DNA from: Acidocella sp.
Lineage (GTDB): Bacteria > Pseudomonadota > Alphaproteobacteria > Acetobacterales > Acetobacteraceae
Direction of reading: 5' to 3'
NCBI GenBank assembly: GCA_031291755.1
Contig: JARLIK010000033.1
Span: 1-63,790 of the forward strand
DNA length: 63,790 nucleotides
Shown one piece after another: positions 35,402 to 48,806 of this stretch. The notes beneath the pieces are model-generated. The model was not told the DNA's origin, did not search any database, and saw nothing but the letters and a program-made list of their open reading frames with translations. Position 1 is the stretch's first letter. The number at the start of each line of letters is the position of its first letter. The translations under genes were made by a program, and so were the position numbers.

Positions 35402-36451
35402 ATGAACGACGCATTAAGGTTAGAATCCTATCTGGATATGTGTGTTGCGCGCAAAGCTCAGGTATTGCCTGTCTGCCGGGCGGTTCTTGAACTTTCGAAC
35501 GCCGGCCGCCGGATTGCGAAGATTCTGGCGCGTGGATCGTTGGCTGGTGTTCTGTCAGGCGTGGTCGGCGAGTCCATTGATGGTGACGGCCAAAAAACCA
35601 TGGATGTCATGACACATGACATCGTGCGCGACGCTTTGCGTGAGGCCGGTGTCAAGCAATTTGCCTCCGAGGAAGCGCTGGAATTTGAAATTCTCGACCC
35701 GAATGGCTCGATCGCGGTAGCGGTTGACCCGTTGGATGGCTCCTCAAATATCGACACGCTGGCGCCGATCGGTACGATTTTCTCAATCCTGCCGGCGCAT
35801 GGCGAGAATCCTTTCTTTCAAACCGGCCGCACCCAACTGGCGGCGGGCTTTCTGATCTATGGGCCGCAAACCGCCCTGGTTCTCACCATTGGCGAGGGCA
35901 CCCGGATTTTCACGCTCGACCCCGAGACCGGCACTTATATGGCGAGCGATAGCAATATCGCGGTGCCCGCCGATACCAAGGAATACGCCATCAACAGTTC
36001 CAACCAGCGCCACTGGGAACCGGAGATGCGCGCCTACATCAGCGAACTTATCATGGGAGCCGGCGGCCCGCGCGGTCAGGATTTCAATACCCGCTGGCTG
36101 GCCTCGATGGTGGGCGATGCGTTCCGGATTTTGGTGCGCGGCGGTATCTATTTGTATCCTGGTGATTACCGGCGCGGCTACGCCCGTGGCCGCCTGCGTC
36201 TGATATACGAGGCCAACCCCATAGCGATGCTGATGGAGCAAGCCGGCGGCGCCGCCACCGACGGCCGCAAGCCGATTCTCGATATTGTGCCGACCGATCT
36301 GCATCAGCGCAGCCCGCTGGTATTTGGCTCCGTCAATGAGGTAGCGCGAGTCACGGCCGCTTATTTGTCGCCCGCGCCGCAAGAATCGCCGCTGTTTCAG
36401 ACTAGGTCACTGTTCAGGAAAGGCGCCGTCGCGGCGGCATCACTGATATGA
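35402..36451 (+). CDS. cbbF: Fructose-1,6-bisphosphatase class I (Calvin cycle)
   Basis: A 349-residue enzyme that converts fructose-1,6-bisphosphate (possibly also sedoheptulose bisphosphate) to the monophosphate. The metal-site motifs FASEEALE and VDPLDGSSNID are intact, as is the substrate region around RYARGRLRLIYEANPIAMLMEQAGGAATDG. The ATG follows AAAGGAAA. It heads an apparent cbbF-P-A-L-S-X-E operon and overlaps cbbP by 4 bases. Its upstream region should hold the CbbR-controlled promoter. Confidence 0.95.
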   Translation: MNDALRLESYLDMCVARKAQVLPVCRAVLELSNAGRRIAKILARGSLAGVLSGVVGESIDGDGQKTMDVMTHDIVRDALREAGVKQFASEEALEFEILDPNGSIAVAVDPLDGSSNIDTLAPIGTIFSILPAHGENPFFQTGRTQLAAGFLIYGPQTALVLTIGEGTRIFTLDPETGTYMASDSNIAVPADTKEYAINSSNQRHWEPEMRAYISELIMGAGGPRGQDFNTRWLASMVGDAFRILVRGGIYLYPGDYRRGYARGRLRLIYEANPIAMLMEQAGGAATDGRKPILDIVPTDLHQRSPLVFGSVNEVARVTAAYLSPAPQESPLFQTRSLFRKGAVAAASLI

Positions 36452-37326
36452 GCTTAGAGCATCCTATCATTTCGGTCACCGGCTCCTCCGGTGCTGGCAC
36501 CTCCTCGGTGCGTGACGTTTTCGTGCAGATTTTCCGGCGCGAAAATATTACCGCGGCATATTTGGAAGGTGACTCGTTTCATCGTTACGACCGTGCCGAA
36601 ATGAAAAAGCAAATGGCTGAAGCCGGCGCTAAAGGTAACGATCATTTCAGCCATTTTAGTCCTGAGACAAACTTGCTGGCTGAATTGCAAGACGTTTTCC
36701 GGAGCTACGGTGAAACTGGCACCGGACGGCATCGGCATTACGTGCATGATGATCTCGAAGCCGAGCAATATGGCGGCAAGCCAGGCACGTTCACGGATTG
36801 GAAAGACCTACCCTCGCCCACCGATATTCTACTTTATGAGGGCCTGCACGGCGCCGTGAAGCACGAGGATATCGACACCGGGATGCATGCGGATTTGAAA
36901 ATCGGCGTAGTGCCGGTGATCAATCTCGAGTGGATTCAAAAAATTCATCGTGACAAAAAAGCCCGGCACTACACCACCGAAGCCGTGATGGACACAATTT
37001 TGCGGCGGATGCCCGACTATGTGCATTATATCTGCCCGCAATTCACCGAGACCGATATCAATTTTCAGCGCGTACCCACGGTCGATACCTCAAATCCGTT
37101 CATTGCGCGCACGATCCCGACCCCTGATGAATCGATCGTGGTTATCAGGTTCAAGGACCCGCACGGAATTGATTTTCCTTATCTGTTATCAATGCTGCAC
37201 AACAGCTTCATGTCACGGGCAAACTCCATCGCGGTGCCCGGCAACAAGTTTGATCTTGCGATGCAGCTCATTCTAACGCCGCTGATCTTGCAGCTTGTTG
37301 AACGCAAACGACGCGCGAAGCGTTAA
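36448..37326 (+). CDS. cbbP: Phosphoribulokinase class I
   Basis: A 292-residue kinase making ribulose-1,5-bisphosphate from ribulose-5-phosphate. P-loop GSSGAGTSS near the N-terminus, then the bacterial class I pattern (EGDSFHRYDRAEMK; GTGRHRHYVHDD; LLYEGLHG; PVINLEWIQKIHRD). It lacks the plant-type regulatory cysteine pair, as usual for the proteobacterial enzyme. Overlaps cbbF by 4 bases. Confidence 0.96.
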   Translation: MSLEHPIISVTGSSGAGTSSVRDVFVQIFRRENITAAYLEGDSFHRYDRAEMKKQMAEAGAKGNDHFSHFSPETNLLAELQDVFRSYGETGTGRHRHYVHDDLEAEQYGGKPGTFTDWKDLPSPTDILLYEGLHGAVKHEDIDTGMHADLKIGVVPVINLEWIQKIHRDKKARHYTTEAVMDTILRRMPDYVHYICPQFTETDINFQRVPTVDTSNPFIARTIPTPDESIVVIRFKDPHGIDFPYLLSMLHNSFMSRANSIAVPGNKFDLAMQLILTPLILQLVERKRRAKR

Positions 37327-37348
37327 TTCAATTTACAGGAGAAACTAA

Positions 37349-39927
<2,579 letters not shown>

Positions 39928-39938
39928 GGAGATTTGCA

Positions 39939-40358
39939 ATGCGTATTACACAAGGTTGTTTCTCATTTCTGCCCGACTTGACGGATGTGCAGATTTCCAA
40001 ACAGATCCAATACTGCCTAGACAATAACTGGGCCGTAAGCTTGGAATATACTGATGATCCGCACCCGCGGAACACCTATTGGGAAATGTGGGGCCACCCC
40101 ATGTTCGACATTAAGGATGCCAAGGCAATCATGGGCGAGCTGAATGAATGCCGCCGCATGAAGGATAATTACTACATCCGCATGTGCGCTTTCGATGCGA
40201 CACATGGCTGGGAATCGTTGCAAATGTCATTCATTGTGCAACGCCCGGCGGTTGAACCTGGCTTTATGCTGTCGCGCCAGGAAGCTGAAGGACGCAATAT
40301 TCGCTACGAGACTCGTTCTTATGCAGCCGACAAACCGGAAGGCCAGCGCTACAGCTAA
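39939..40358 (+). CDS. cbbS: RuBisCO small subunit, red type
   Basis: A 139-residue small subunit with the red-type start (MRITQGCFSFLPDLTDVQISKQIQYCL) and the long C-terminal extension (about residues 105-139, FMLSRQEAEGRNIRYETRSY) typical of form IC/ID. It starts 11 bases after cbbL with GGAG upstream. Confidence 0.97.
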   Translation: MRITQGCFSFLPDLTDVQISKQIQYCLDNNWAVSLEYTDDPHPRNTYWEMWGHPMFDIKDAKAIMGELNECRRMKDNYYIRMCAFDATHGWESLQMSFIVQRPAVEPGFMLSRQEAEGRNIRYETRSYAADKPEGQRYS

Positions 40359-40421
40359 GCCTTGACGTCTCGACTGGCCTAACAAACCAACAACCATACG
40401 TTGGATGAGGAAACCAAAGAA

Positions 40422-41342
40422 ATGTCCGCTGCTGACCAGCAGAAACCGGAAACGTTGATTGACCTTCGCGCCGAATTTGCCGGCGCAGGTCTGGAGGCGT
40501 ATCTCGCTGAGCTTGACCATGATCTGGTCGGGTTGAAGCCCGTGAAGTCACGCATCAGGGAGATTGCCTCTCTGTTGCTGATCGAACGGGTGCGGCAGCG
40601 GCTTGGGTTCACCACCGAGACGCCGACTTTGCATATGTCCTTCACCGGCAACCCCGGAACCGGCAAAACCACCGTTGCCTTGCGCATGGCGGGAATTTTG
40701 AAGGCGCTGGGGTTTGTCCGGCAAGGGCAACTTATTTCGGTGACGCGCGACGATCTGGTCGGCCAATATATCGGTCACACCGCGCCTAAGACCAAAGAGA
40801 TTTTGAAAAAAGCCATTGGTGGCGTGCTGTTCATCGACGAGGCTTATTACTTGTACCGGCCCGATAATGAGCGCGACTATGGCCAGGAAGCAATCGAAAT
40901 TTTGCTGCAAGTGATGGAAAATCAGCGCGAAGATCTGGTCGTCATTTTGGCCGGCTACGCCGACCGGATGGATGATTTCTTCTCACTCAACCCTGGTTTC
41001 CGCTCGCGCATTGCGCACCATATAGACTTCCCCGATTATGAAAATGACGAATTACTGCATATCAGCGAAACCATGCTGAAACGCCAGAATTACCATTTGA
41101 GCGATTCCGCGCGCGACGCCATGAATGAATACATCAAGCGCCGCCGTGAGCAGCCGTATTTCTCAAACGCCCGCTCGATCCGCAATGCGCTGGACCGTGC
41201 CCGCCTGCGCCAAGCTGGACGGCTGATGGCCCACGTTGGCCCTGTACCAGCCGAGGCGCTGATCACCATTGAGGCCGAAGACATTTTTGCCAGCCGCGTA
41301 TTCCGTGGCCAGCCTGATAGCGCGGGGCCCAGCCATGTCTAA
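40422..41342 (+). CDS. cbbX: RuBisCO activase CbbX (AAA+)
   Basis: A 306-residue AAA+ ATPase that remodels red-type RuBisCO inhibited by sugar phosphates. Walker [10 protein letters not shown], Walker [13 protein letters not shown], and the AAA lid ([20 protein letters not shown]) are intact. The ATG at 40422 follows GAGGAAA; a TTG 21 bases upstream is less likely. It overlaps rpe by 8 bases. Confidence 0.96.
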   Translation: MSAADQQKPETLIDLRAEFAGAGLEAYLAELDHDLVGLKPVKSRIREIASLLLIERVRQRLGFTTETPTLHMSFTGNPGTGKTTVALRMAGILKALGFVRQGQLISVTRDDLVGQYIGHTAPKTKEILKKAIGGVLFIDEAYYLYRPDNERDYGQEAIEILLQVMENQREDLVVILAGYADRMDDFFSLNPGFRSRIAHHIDFPDYENDELLHISETMLKRQNYHLSDSARDAMNEYIKRRREQPYFSNARSIRNALDRARLRQAGRLMAHVGPVPAEALITIEAEDIFASRVFRGQPDSAGPSHV

Positions 41343-41997
41343 AAAACCTCTGATCGCTCCTTCTATTTTATCGGCCGACTTTGCGGCACTAGGTGAAGAA
41401 ACCCGCGCGATTGTCGCCGCTGGGGCTGACTGGGTTCATGTGGACGTGATGGATGGCCATTTTGTGCCGAATATCACCATCGGTCCGGCTGTGGTAAAGT
41501 CATTGCGTAAACATACCGATTCGATCTTCGATGTGCATCTGATGATCGCCCCGGCTGATCCGTATCTGGCGGCATTTGCTGATGCGGGCGCAGACATCAT
41601 CACCATCCACGCCGAAGCCGGCGTGCATCTCGACCGCTCGATCCAGACCATCAAGGCGCTCGGCAAGAAGGCCGGTGTCTCGCTCTGCCCCTCTACACCT
41701 GAAGATGTGTTGCGCTACGTGATCGACGATCTCGACCTCATCCTGATCATGACCGTGAACCCCGGCTTCGGTGGGCAAAGCTTCCTGCATTCGCAACTGC
41801 CAAAAATCAGCCGCGTTCGTCAGATGATAGGCAATCGCAATATCCTTCTCGAACTCGATGGCGGCGTCACGCCTGACAACGCGGCGCAATGTGTCGCCGC
41901 CGGGGCCGATGTGCTGGTCGCCGGGTCAGCCGCGTTCAAGGGTGGGCCCAGCATGTATGCCGCCAATATTGCGGCTCTGCGTGGAGCCGTGGCGTAA
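41335..41997 (+). CDS. cbbE: Ribulose-phosphate 3-epimerase
   Basis: A 220-residue TIM-barrel epimerase interconverting ribulose- and xylulose-5-phosphate. Signatures: [49 protein letters not shown] and [11 protein letters not shown]. The start at ATG 41335 overlaps the cbbX end. Its stop TAA shares a base with the nuoA start (TAATG), tying the Calvin genes to complex I. Confidence 0.96.
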   Translation: MSKKPLIAPSILSADFAALGEETRAIVAAGADWVHVDVMDGHFVPNITIGPAVVKSLRKHTDSIFDVHLMIAPADPYLAAFADAGADIITIHAEAGVHLDRSIQTIKALGKKAGVSLCPSTPEDVLRYVIDDLDLILIMTVNPGFGGQSFLHSQLPKISRVRQMIGNRNILLELDGGVTPDNAAQCVAAGADVLVAGSAAFKGGPSMYAANIAALRGAVA

Positions 41998-42362
41998 TGT
42001 TGAATCTTGGCCTGTACACGCTGGCAATCTGCGTCATGGTCAGCGTGATGATCGGTGCCTCGTGGCTGCTGGGGCCACGGCGGCAAGGTGCGCCTGATGC
42101 CAATCCGTTTGAATCGGGTATTCTGCCGCTGCACGACACTACAATCCGCTTTCCCAGCCAGTTCTTTCTGGTGGCGATGTTTTTTGTCATCTTCGATCTC
42201 GAAATGATCTTCGTATTTGCCTGGGCACTTGTGGTGCGGCAGGTAAGCTGGATTGGTTACGCAGGCATCATGACATTCCTGCTTTTGCTGCTGGCAGCCC
42301 TTGCCTATTTGTGGCGGTCGGGCGCTCTCGAATGGGGTCCGGTTAAAAGGATACGCTCATGA
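41997..42362 (+). CDS. nuoA: NADH-quinone oxidoreductase subunit A
   Basis: A 121-residue three-helix membrane subunit with the family signature [36 protein letters not shown]. The ATG at 41997 overlaps the epimerase stop by one base, so it is probably coupled to cbbE; the upstream open frame belongs to another register of cbbE. First of thirteen nuo genes. Overlaps nuoB by 4 bases. Confidence 0.95.
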   Translation: MLNLGLYTLAICVMVSVMIGASWLLGPRRQGAPDANPFESGILPLHDTTIRFPSQFFLVAMFFVIFDLEMIFVFAWALVVRQVSWIGYAGIMTFLLLLLAALAYLWRSGALEWGPVKRIRS

Positions 42363-42955
42363 ACGATATTTCACCGACGGCCGAAACCGGCCATCAAAAA
42401 GTCCTGTTCGGCAAATTGGAAGACCTGGTCTGCTGGGGGCGCAAGCACTCGCTCTGGCCTTACAACTTTGGCCTGTCCTGCTGCTACGTGGAGATGGCGA
42501 CTTCCTTCACCTCAAAGTTTGATATCGCCCGCTATGGCGCCGAAGTTCTGCGCGCCACCCCGCGGCAGGCCGATGTGATGGTCATTGCAGGCACGGTGTT
42601 TTTGAAAATGGCGCCGGTCGTCAAGCTGCTTTACGAACAAATGCTTGAGCCACGCTGGGTTATTTCCATGGGATCATGCGCCAATTCAGGCGGTATGTAT
42701 GACGTATATAGCGTTGTGCAGGGCGTTGATAGCATTTTGCCGGTTGATGTGTATGTGCCTGGCTGTCCGCCTCGCCCAGAGGCATTATTTGAAGGGCTGA
42801 TGCTGCTGCAGCAATCCATCGGCACCACACGTCGGCCGCTAAGCTGGATCATCGGCGATAATGGACCAGTACAATGCGAAAAGCCCAGCCAGCGGGATTT
42901 GAAACAAGCAGAACGGATGGCGATGACGACATTGCGCACCACGGATCATATCTGA
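42359..42955 (+). CDS. nuoB: NADH-quinone oxidoreductase subunit B (cluster N2)
   Basis: A 198-residue peripheral subunit that holds the terminal cluster N2. Adjacent cysteines CCYVEMA, then [10 protein letters not shown] and GCPPRPEA give the four ligands. ATGA overlap with nuoA. The C-terminal extension (about residues 165-198) is polar. Confidence 0.96.
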   Translation: MNDISPTAETGHQKVLFGKLEDLVCWGRKHSLWPYNFGLSCCYVEMATSFTSKFDIARYGAEVLRATPRQADVMVIAGTVFLKMAPVVKLLYEQMLEPRWVISMGSCANSGGMYDVYSVVQGVDSILPVDVYVPGCPPRPEALFEGLMLLQQSIGTTRRPLSWIIGDNGPVQCEKPSQRDLKQAERMAMTTLRTTDHI

Positions 42956-42957
42956 CC

Positions 42958-44679
42958 ATGCCCGACGATGGATCCCGCTTGACCTACGAGATGGCAGCCA
43001 AAACCACCAAAGATGGCCTCAATACCGTATGGGTTGATGCTGATCGGCTGATCGCGTTCATGACGGCGGCAAAAACCGACCCGGCGCAGAACTACCGTAT
43101 GCTGGTGGACATCACTGCTGTCGATGAACGCGCCAGGGCAAATACCAAGCAGCCGCCGATGGCGGATTTCACGCTCGTCTATCACCTGCTGCGCATCGAG
43201 GATGGCGCGGAAATGCGCGTCAAGGTTCCCCTGCGGGCCGATGCCCTGACAGCCCCCACACTGAGTACTGTCTGGCCGAACGCCAGCTGGTATGAGCGCG
43301 AAGTCTGGGACATGTTTGGAATCAATTTCGCCGGGCATCCGGACTTGCGGCGCATGCTAATGCCGGAAAGCTGGGTTGGGCACCCGCTGCGGAAAGACCA
43401 GTATTCCCGTGCGACTGAAAATGGTCCGTTCACGCTGACGGATGAGATCATGCAAACCGAACTGGCGGCCATGCAAAACCTTCCTGTGCTGGCCGGCATA
43501 GAAAATGATGAAGATCCGGAAACCATGATTCTGAATCTGGGACCGAATCATCCCAGCCTGCATGGTGTTCTGCGTCTCGTCGTGAAATTGCGCGGTGAAG
43601 AAATTATCGATGTGCTGCCCGATATTGGATTTCATCATCGCGGCGCAGAAAAGATCGGCGAGCGCCAGTCCTGGCATAGCTTCATCCCATATACTGATCG
43701 TATCGACTACGTCGCCGGGGTGATGAATAACTTTCCCTACGTGATGGCGGTGGAAGCCCTGGCAGGCATTACCGTGCCGGCGCGTGCGCAAATGATCCGA
43801 ATTTTGTTGGCCGAGATGTTCCGCATCATCAGCCATCTCGTGTTCTTCGGCACGATGGTACAAGATGTCGGACAATTATCGCCGGTTTTCTATGCCTTCT
43901 CTGATCGCGAGCGTGCCCTTGAAATCATTGAAGCCATCTGCGGCTTTCGGATGCACCCGGCCTGGTTCCGCATTGGCGGTGTCGCCGGCGATTTGCCGAC
44001 AGGCTGGGATCAATTGATCAAGGATTTTCTGGATTATCTTCCGAAGCGCCTCGATGAATACGAAGTGATGGTAATGCGCAACCATATCTTCAAAGCGCGC
44101 ACCGTCGGCATTGGCGAATATACCGCCGCCGAGGCGCTTGATTGGGGTATCACCGGCCCCGGCCTGCGCGCCACCGGCGTTAATTTCGATTATCGCAAGG
44201 TCAAGCCATATTCCGGTTACGACCAGTTGGAATTTGATGTGCCAACCGCCAATCGGAGCGATTGCTACACGCGCGTACAAATGCGGCTTGACGAAATGCG
44301 CGAGAGCTTGCGGATCATTCGCCAATGCGTCGACAATATGCCGGCAGGGCCGGTGAAGGCCATGCACCCGCTAGCTATGCCTATGCCGCGTGAGGCGGTG
44401 CTGAAGGATATCGACAGCCTGATTCCACATTTTATCAACGCAAGCTGGGGGGCTGTCATTCCCGCCGGTGAAGCCTCGGTGACCATCGAAGCCACCAAAG
44501 GGCTGAATACCTATTATTTGGTCAGCGACGGCAGCACATGCCCCTACCGTGTGCGGATTCGCACACCTTCATTTGCACATCTGCAGACCATACCTTTTAT
44601 GGCGCGTGGAACATTTCTGGCCGACTTGATCGCCATTATCGGGAGCATCGATTTTGTGATGGCTGACGTTGACCGCTAA
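42958..44679 (+). CDS. nuoCD: NADH-quinone oxidoreductase fused subunits C/D
   Basis: A 573-residue fusion. Residues about 1-180 are the 30-kDa NuoC domain ([41 protein letters not shown]), followed by the 49-kDa NuoD domain ([57 protein letters not shown]-terminal [14 protein letters not shown]). NuoD helps form the quinone site near N2. The start at ATG 42958, 2 bases after nuoB, is preferred to longer open frames within nuoB. Fusion of C and D is the Escherichia-type arrangement, unlike the separate genes of the mitochondrial-type operon of alphaproteobacteria. Confidence 0.95.
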   Translation: MPDDGSRLTYEMAAKTTKDGLNTVWVDADRLIAFMTAAKTDPAQNYRMLVDITAVDERARANTKQPPMADFTLVYHLLRIEDGAEMRVKVPLRADALTAPTLSTVWPNASWYEREVWDMFGINFAGHPDLRRMLMPESWVGHPLRKDQYSRATENGPFTLTDEIMQTELAAMQNLPVLAGIENDEDPETMILNLGPNHPSLHGVLRLVVKLRGEEIIDVLPDIGFHHRGAEKIGERQSWHSFIPYTDRIDYVAGVMNNFPYVMAVEALAGITVPARAQMIRILLAEMFRIISHLVFFGTMVQDVGQLSPVFYAFSDRERALEIIEAICGFRMHPAWFRIGGVAGDLPTGWDQLIKDFLDYLPKRLDEYEVMVMRNHIFKARTVGIGEYTAAEALDWGITGPGLRATGVNFDYRKVKPYSGYDQLEFDVPTANRSDCYTRVQMRLDEMRESLRIIRQCVDNMPAGPVKAMHPLAMPMPREAVLKDIDSLIPHFINASWGAVIPAGEASVTIEATKGLNTYYLVSDGSTCPYRVRIRTPSFAHLQTIPFMARGTFLADLIAIIGSIDFVMADVDR

Positions 44680-45151
44680 ATCTATCTTAACGGCAGCAGA
44701 GCTTGATGGCATTGCAGCGCTCATCTCGCACTACCCCACCGCGCGTGCCGCCTGTATTGATTCGCTCAAGCTGGTGCAGGAGAAACGCCGCTATATTGCC
44801 GACGATGTGCTGGCCGAAATTGCACATCTGCTTGGCATGTCAGTGGCGGAGCTTGATGAAGTCGCAACCTTCTACAACCTGATTTACCGCCAGCCAGTCG
44901 GCGAAACAGTCATCTTACTGTGCGACAGCGTGACATGCTGGATGATGGGCAGAAACCAGGTGGCTGCCGATATCAGCAAGCGTCTTGCGATCAAGGATGG
45001 CGAAACGACGGCTGACGGCAAATACACGATGCTGCCGATCGTCTGCCTTGGCCATTGTGACCATGCGCCGGCGATGCTGATGGGCAAAACCTTGGTCGGC
45101 AATGTCGATGCCGCGCAACTTGATCGGCTGTTGCCGGAGGCCAGAGCGTAA
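44669..45151 (+). CDS. nuoE: NADH-quinone oxidoreductase subunit E
   Basis: A 160-residue 24-kDa-type subunit with a 2Fe-2S cluster; ligands are in [10 protein letters not shown] and [11 protein letters not shown]. The only suitable start is TTG 44669, inside the end of nuoCD (11-base overlap); no in-frame ATG occurs until well into the domain. Overlaps nuoF by one base (TAATG). Confidence 0.93.
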   Translation: MTAKSILTAAELDGIAALISHYPTARAACIDSLKLVQEKRRYIADDVLAEIAHLLGMSVAELDEVATFYNLIYRQPVGETVILLCDSVTCWMMGRNQVAADISKRLAIKDGETTADGKYTMLPIVCLGHCDHAPAMLMGKTLVGNVDAAQLDRLLPEARA

Positions 45152-46425
45152 TGAAACGGCCTTTAACCAAAAACATCATTGTCAACCAAATGCCGTTTGA
45201 TCTCGTCGCCTATGAGAGAGCTGGCGGGTATCAGACAGTGCGGCAGAGTTTAGGGAAAATCGACCCAGATGCTGTGCTGGCAGCGGTTGTTGACTCCGGC
45301 CTTGGTGGCTGCGGCGGCGGCGGCTTCCCTACTGGCCGCAAGTGGCAGGCCATGCCGAGCGTGGCAACGCGTCCTGGGCCACGCTACTTCATCGTAAACG
45401 CCGACGAAATGGAACCTGGCACCTTTAAGGATCGACTGCTGCTCGAAGGCGATCCGCATCAGCTCATCGAAGGCATCATCCTCAGCGCCTATGCCGTGCA
45501 GGCCAATCACGCCTATGTTTTCATCCGCGGTGAATATCATCGTGCCATCGCCTTGATGGAGCAGGCGATTGGTGAGGCAGAAGCCGCCGGCCTGTTGGGC
45601 GACAATATTTTGGGGTCAGGTTTTAACCTGATCATCCATGTTCACGGCGGCGCCGGGCGCTATATTTGCGGTGAGGAAACCGCGCTGTTAAATTCGCTGG
45701 AAGGCCGCCGCGCCATCCCCCGTTCAAAGCCACCCTTGCCAATGATCAGCGGCCTGTTCGGGGCCCCGACCATAGTGAATAACGTCGAGACCATCTGCAA
45801 CATTCCCCATATCGTGGCAAATGGCGCGGAATGGTTCCGCAGCCTTGGGCGCAACGGCGCGGCCGGCACTAAAATTTTTGGCGTGAGCGGCCGGGTCAAC
45901 CGGCCCGGCACTTACGAATTGCCGATGGGCACGCCAATGCGCGAAATGATCGAAGAACATGCCGGCGGGATGAAACCTGGCTACGCTCTGCGCGCATTGT
46001 TGCCGGGCGGTGCCTCGACCGGATTCATGCTGGAAAACGATCTAGACACGCCGATGAGCTTCGCTGCGTTCGCCGCCAAGGGTAACCGGCTTGGCACCGG
46101 CACTGCGATTATTTTGGACGACAAGACTTGCCCGGTCGGTTTCATTGCTAATCTGCAGCATTTTTTCGCACAGGAATCATGCGGCTGGTGCGCCCCCTGC
46201 CGCGATGGCCTGCCATGGGTTGAGCAAACTCTGAAATCCATTGAAGCCGGTGAAGGCAAACTTGAGGATCTGGATCTGCTGACCGAGATGACCGACACGC
46301 TGGCCCCGGGCCGCACCTTCTGCGCACTGGCACCCGGCGCAATGGCGTCATTAACGACGGGACTTGCCTATTTCAGAGATGAATTCGAACGGCATATCCG
46401 GGATGGAGAATGCCCATGGACATGA
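45151..46425 (+). CDS. nuoF: NADH-quinone oxidoreductase subunit F (NADH/FMN site)
   Basis: A 424-residue flavoprotein. Glycine-rich NADH-binding loop GLGGCGGGGFPTGRKW, FMN region YFIVNADEMEPGTFKDR and ...YICGEETALLNSLEG, and the N3 cluster motif ESCGWCAPCRDG with a later Cys (RTFCALAPG). It oxidises NADH or, in reverse electron flow, reduces NAD+. Overlaps nuoG. Confidence 0.97.
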   Translation: MKRPLTKNIIVNQMPFDLVAYERAGGYQTVRQSLGKIDPDAVLAAVVDSGLGGCGGGGFPTGRKWQAMPSVATRPGPRYFIVNADEMEPGTFKDRLLLEGDPHQLIEGIILSAYAVQANHAYVFIRGEYHRAIALMEQAIGEAEAAGLLGDNILGSGFNLIIHVHGGAGRYICGEETALLNSLEGRRAIPRSKPPLPMISGLFGAPTIVNNVETICNIPHIVANGAEWFRSLGRNGAAGTKIFGVSGRVNRPGTYELPMGTPMREMIEEHAGGMKPGYALRALLPGGASTGFMLENDLDTPMSFAAFAAKGNRLGTGTAIILDDKTCPVGFIANLQHFFAQESCGWCAPCRDGLPWVEQTLKSIEAGEGKLEDLDLLTEMTDTLAPGRTFCALAPGAMASLTTGLAYFRDEFERHIRDGECPWT

Positions 46426-48806
46426 AAATAACGGTTGATGACCAGGTGATCACGGTCAATGGTGACGACAATTTGCTGGCGGCCTGTCTGTCCGCCAAAC
46501 AAGACGTTCCGTATTTTTGCTGGCACCCTGCCCTCGGCTCGGTTGGCTCTTGCCGCCAATGCGCTGTGAAAGTGTTTCAAGGGCCGGATGATACAACCGG
46601 CCGCATTGTCATGGCTTGCATGACCAAGTTGACGCCAGGCATGCGCGTTGCAATTGCTGACGAACAAGCGGTTGAATTCCGTGAAGCGGTGGTGGAAACC
46701 GTGCTCACCAATCATCCGCATGACTGTCCCGTTTGCGAAGTTGGTGGTGAGTGCCATTTACAGGACATGACGGTGATGACCGGCCATAAAGCCCGACGCT
46801 ACCGCTATGAGAAGCGCACCAATATCAACCAGGACCTCGGGCCGTTTATTCGCCATGAAATGAACCGCTGCATTGGCTGTTATCGCTGCGTGCGATTCTA
46901 TCAGGATTATGCTGGCGGCGATGATTTTGGTGTGTTTGGTTCAAATCGTAACGTGTATTTTGGCCGTGACGAGGATGGTGCTCTGGAAAGCCAATTTGCG
47001 GGAAATCTGGTTGAGGTTTGCCCCACTGGCGTATTCGTTGACAAACCATTTTCGGCAAAGTTTCGCCGCAAATGGGACATGCGTTCCACGCCTTCGGTGT
47101 GCCCGCATTGCGCGGTTGGCTGTAACATCACGGTACAGGAGCGCGGCGGCCAGTTACGCCGGGTTGTAAACCGCTACAATGAAACTCTGAATGGCTATTT
47201 CCTCTGCGACCGTGGCCGTTTTGGCACTGGCTTCGTCGAAAGCCCCGCTCGGCTGAGAAACTCCCGCAACAAAACCAATGCAGTCCTCCCAGCTTCTGAA
47301 GCTCACGCCCAGCTTGCTGATATTCTGAAAACCCCAGGCACCATTGGCATCGGTTCGCCACGCGCCTCGATCGAGGCGAATTTCGCGCTGCGGCAACTGG
47401 TCGGCGCTGAAAACTTCTATGCCGGTGTTTCCGAGTTCGATTCCGCTGCCCTGCAAAGCGCCGTTGCTATCGCCCGGCAGGTTGGTCTGGCCCGCGTGCA
47501 GGATGCCGAGCAAGCGGATGCGGTTCTGGTGCTGGGCGATGATCCCGCCGCCATCGCCCCGCGTCTGGCACTGGCCCTGCGCCAATCTTCCCAGCGTGTG
47601 CCAAGCGAAATATTGGCCCAGCGCGATATTCCAGCCTGGGATGCCGGGGCGGCGAAACTGGCTTCGCATGAGGTCATGAATCCATTTTTCGTCATCACCG
47701 ATAAGCCAAGCTGGCTTGACCCGATGGCGACCCAGGCGCTGCGCCGGACCAGCCAGGAAATCATCACCCTGGCCACCGAAGTCGCCAGCGCCATAGGCTC
47801 ACATGCCAGCAACTCTGATATCGCTCAGGCACTACTGAAGGCGCGTCAGCCGGTAATTGCGGTGAGTGGCGACGCCGCTTTGTTGAAGGCCGCTGCCAAT
47901 ATTGTGTTGGCATTGCGGGCCGCCGGTGTGCCGGCCAAGCTCAGCCTGATGCTGCCGGAAGCCAATAGTCTTGGCCTTGGGCTGATCGATTCAAGGCCGC
48001 TATCCGCAGCACTTGCAGCCTGCCAGGGTCAAAACATCATCGTTCTGGAAAATGATTTATTCCTGCGTTCCGATCGGGCGGGGGAATTGCTGGCCAGCGC
48101 CCGCAATGTCTGCGTGCTCGACCATATCGAAACATCCTCGGTCAAGCAGGCCACCCTTGCTGTTGCAGTTGGCAGCTTTGCTGACAGCGACGGCACCTTC
48201 GTGAACTGCGAAGGCCGGGCGCAACGCTTTTTCAAGGCCATCTTCCGCAACGAAGGCACAACCCAAAGCTGGGCGTTGCTGCGTGATGCGGGTCTGCAAG
48301 CCGGATTGGACATTGCCGCTGCGTGGCCCACCCACGTCGCACTCCTCGCCGACCTGGCCTCAACGCTCCCCAATCTTGCCGTCTGCGCCGAGGCGTCTCC
48401 TGAAACGCAGGGTGCGCGGCCAGCCACATTGTCATATCGCTATAGCGGCCGCACCGCCGCCACCGCGCATATTGACGTGCGTGAACCGTTACCACCCCAG
48501 CATGATGATTCACCATTGGGCACAACCATGGAAGGCCCGCCCATCCATGCGCAGACGGGGGTCAAACCGGTCATGTGGACACCAGGTTGGAACTCGGCAC
48601 AGGCGGTCAATAAATTCCAGGATGTCATCGGCGGTGCCATTTCTGGTTCAAATGAGGTGTTCGTTTTTGAAACACCATCGAATATCACAACAGCATTTGA
48701 AGTTGCTGGCGCCCAAACAACGGATAGTCGTGTGCTTGGACTCGAAGAAATGAGCGAGCTCTCACCGGCCATTATTGCCCGTCACCAAGCGGGGTCGGCG
48801 TCATGA
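46416..48806 (+). CDS. nuoG: NADH-quinone oxidoreductase subunit G
   Basis: A 796-residue multi-cluster subunit. Ligand sets, in order: 2Fe-2S ([17 protein letters not shown]), HxxxC ([12 protein letters not shown]), and CIGCYRC. Then CPHCAVGC plus a Cys 27 residues later forms the extra cluster N7 site found in Escherichia-type enzymes. The molybdopterin-like C-terminal part is divergent. GGAG at 46405-46408 favours ATG 46416; ATGs at 46410 and 46422 are in frame. Confidence 0.94.
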   Translation: MDMKITVDDQVITVNGDDNLLAACLSAKQDVPYFCWHPALGSVGSCRQCAVKVFQGPDDTTGRIVMACMTKLTPGMRVAIADEQAVEFREAVVETVLTNHPHDCPVCEVGGECHLQDMTVMTGHKARRYRYEKRTNINQDLGPFIRHEMNRCIGCYRCVRFYQDYAGGDDFGVFGSNRNVYFGRDEDGALESQFAGNLVEVCPTGVFVDKPFSAKFRRKWDMRSTPSVCPHCAVGCNITVQERGGQLRRVVNRYNETLNGYFLCDRGRFGTGFVESPARLRNSRNKTNAVLPASEAHAQLADILKTPGTIGIGSPRASIEANFALRQLVGAENFYAGVSEFDSAALQSAVAIARQVGLARVQDAEQADAVLVLGDDPAAIAPRLALALRQSSQRVPSEILAQRDIPAWDAGAAKLASHEVMNPFFVITDKPSWLDPMATQALRRTSQEIITLATEVASAIGSHASNSDIAQALLKARQPVIAVSGDAALLKAAANIVLALRAAGVPAKLSLMLPEANSLGLGLIDSRPLSAALAACQGQNIIVLENDLFLRSDRAGELLASARNVCVLDHIETSSVKQATLAVAVGSFADSDGTFVNCEGRAQRFFKAIFRNEGTTQSWALLRDAGLQAGLDIAAAWPTHVALLADLASTLPNLAVCAEASPETQGARPATLSYRYSGRTAATAHIDVREPLPPQHDDSPLGTTMEGPPIHAQTGVKPVMWTPGWNSAQAVNKFQDVIGGAISGSNEVFVFETPSNITTAFEVAGAQTTDSRVLGLEEMSELSPAIIARHQAGSAS

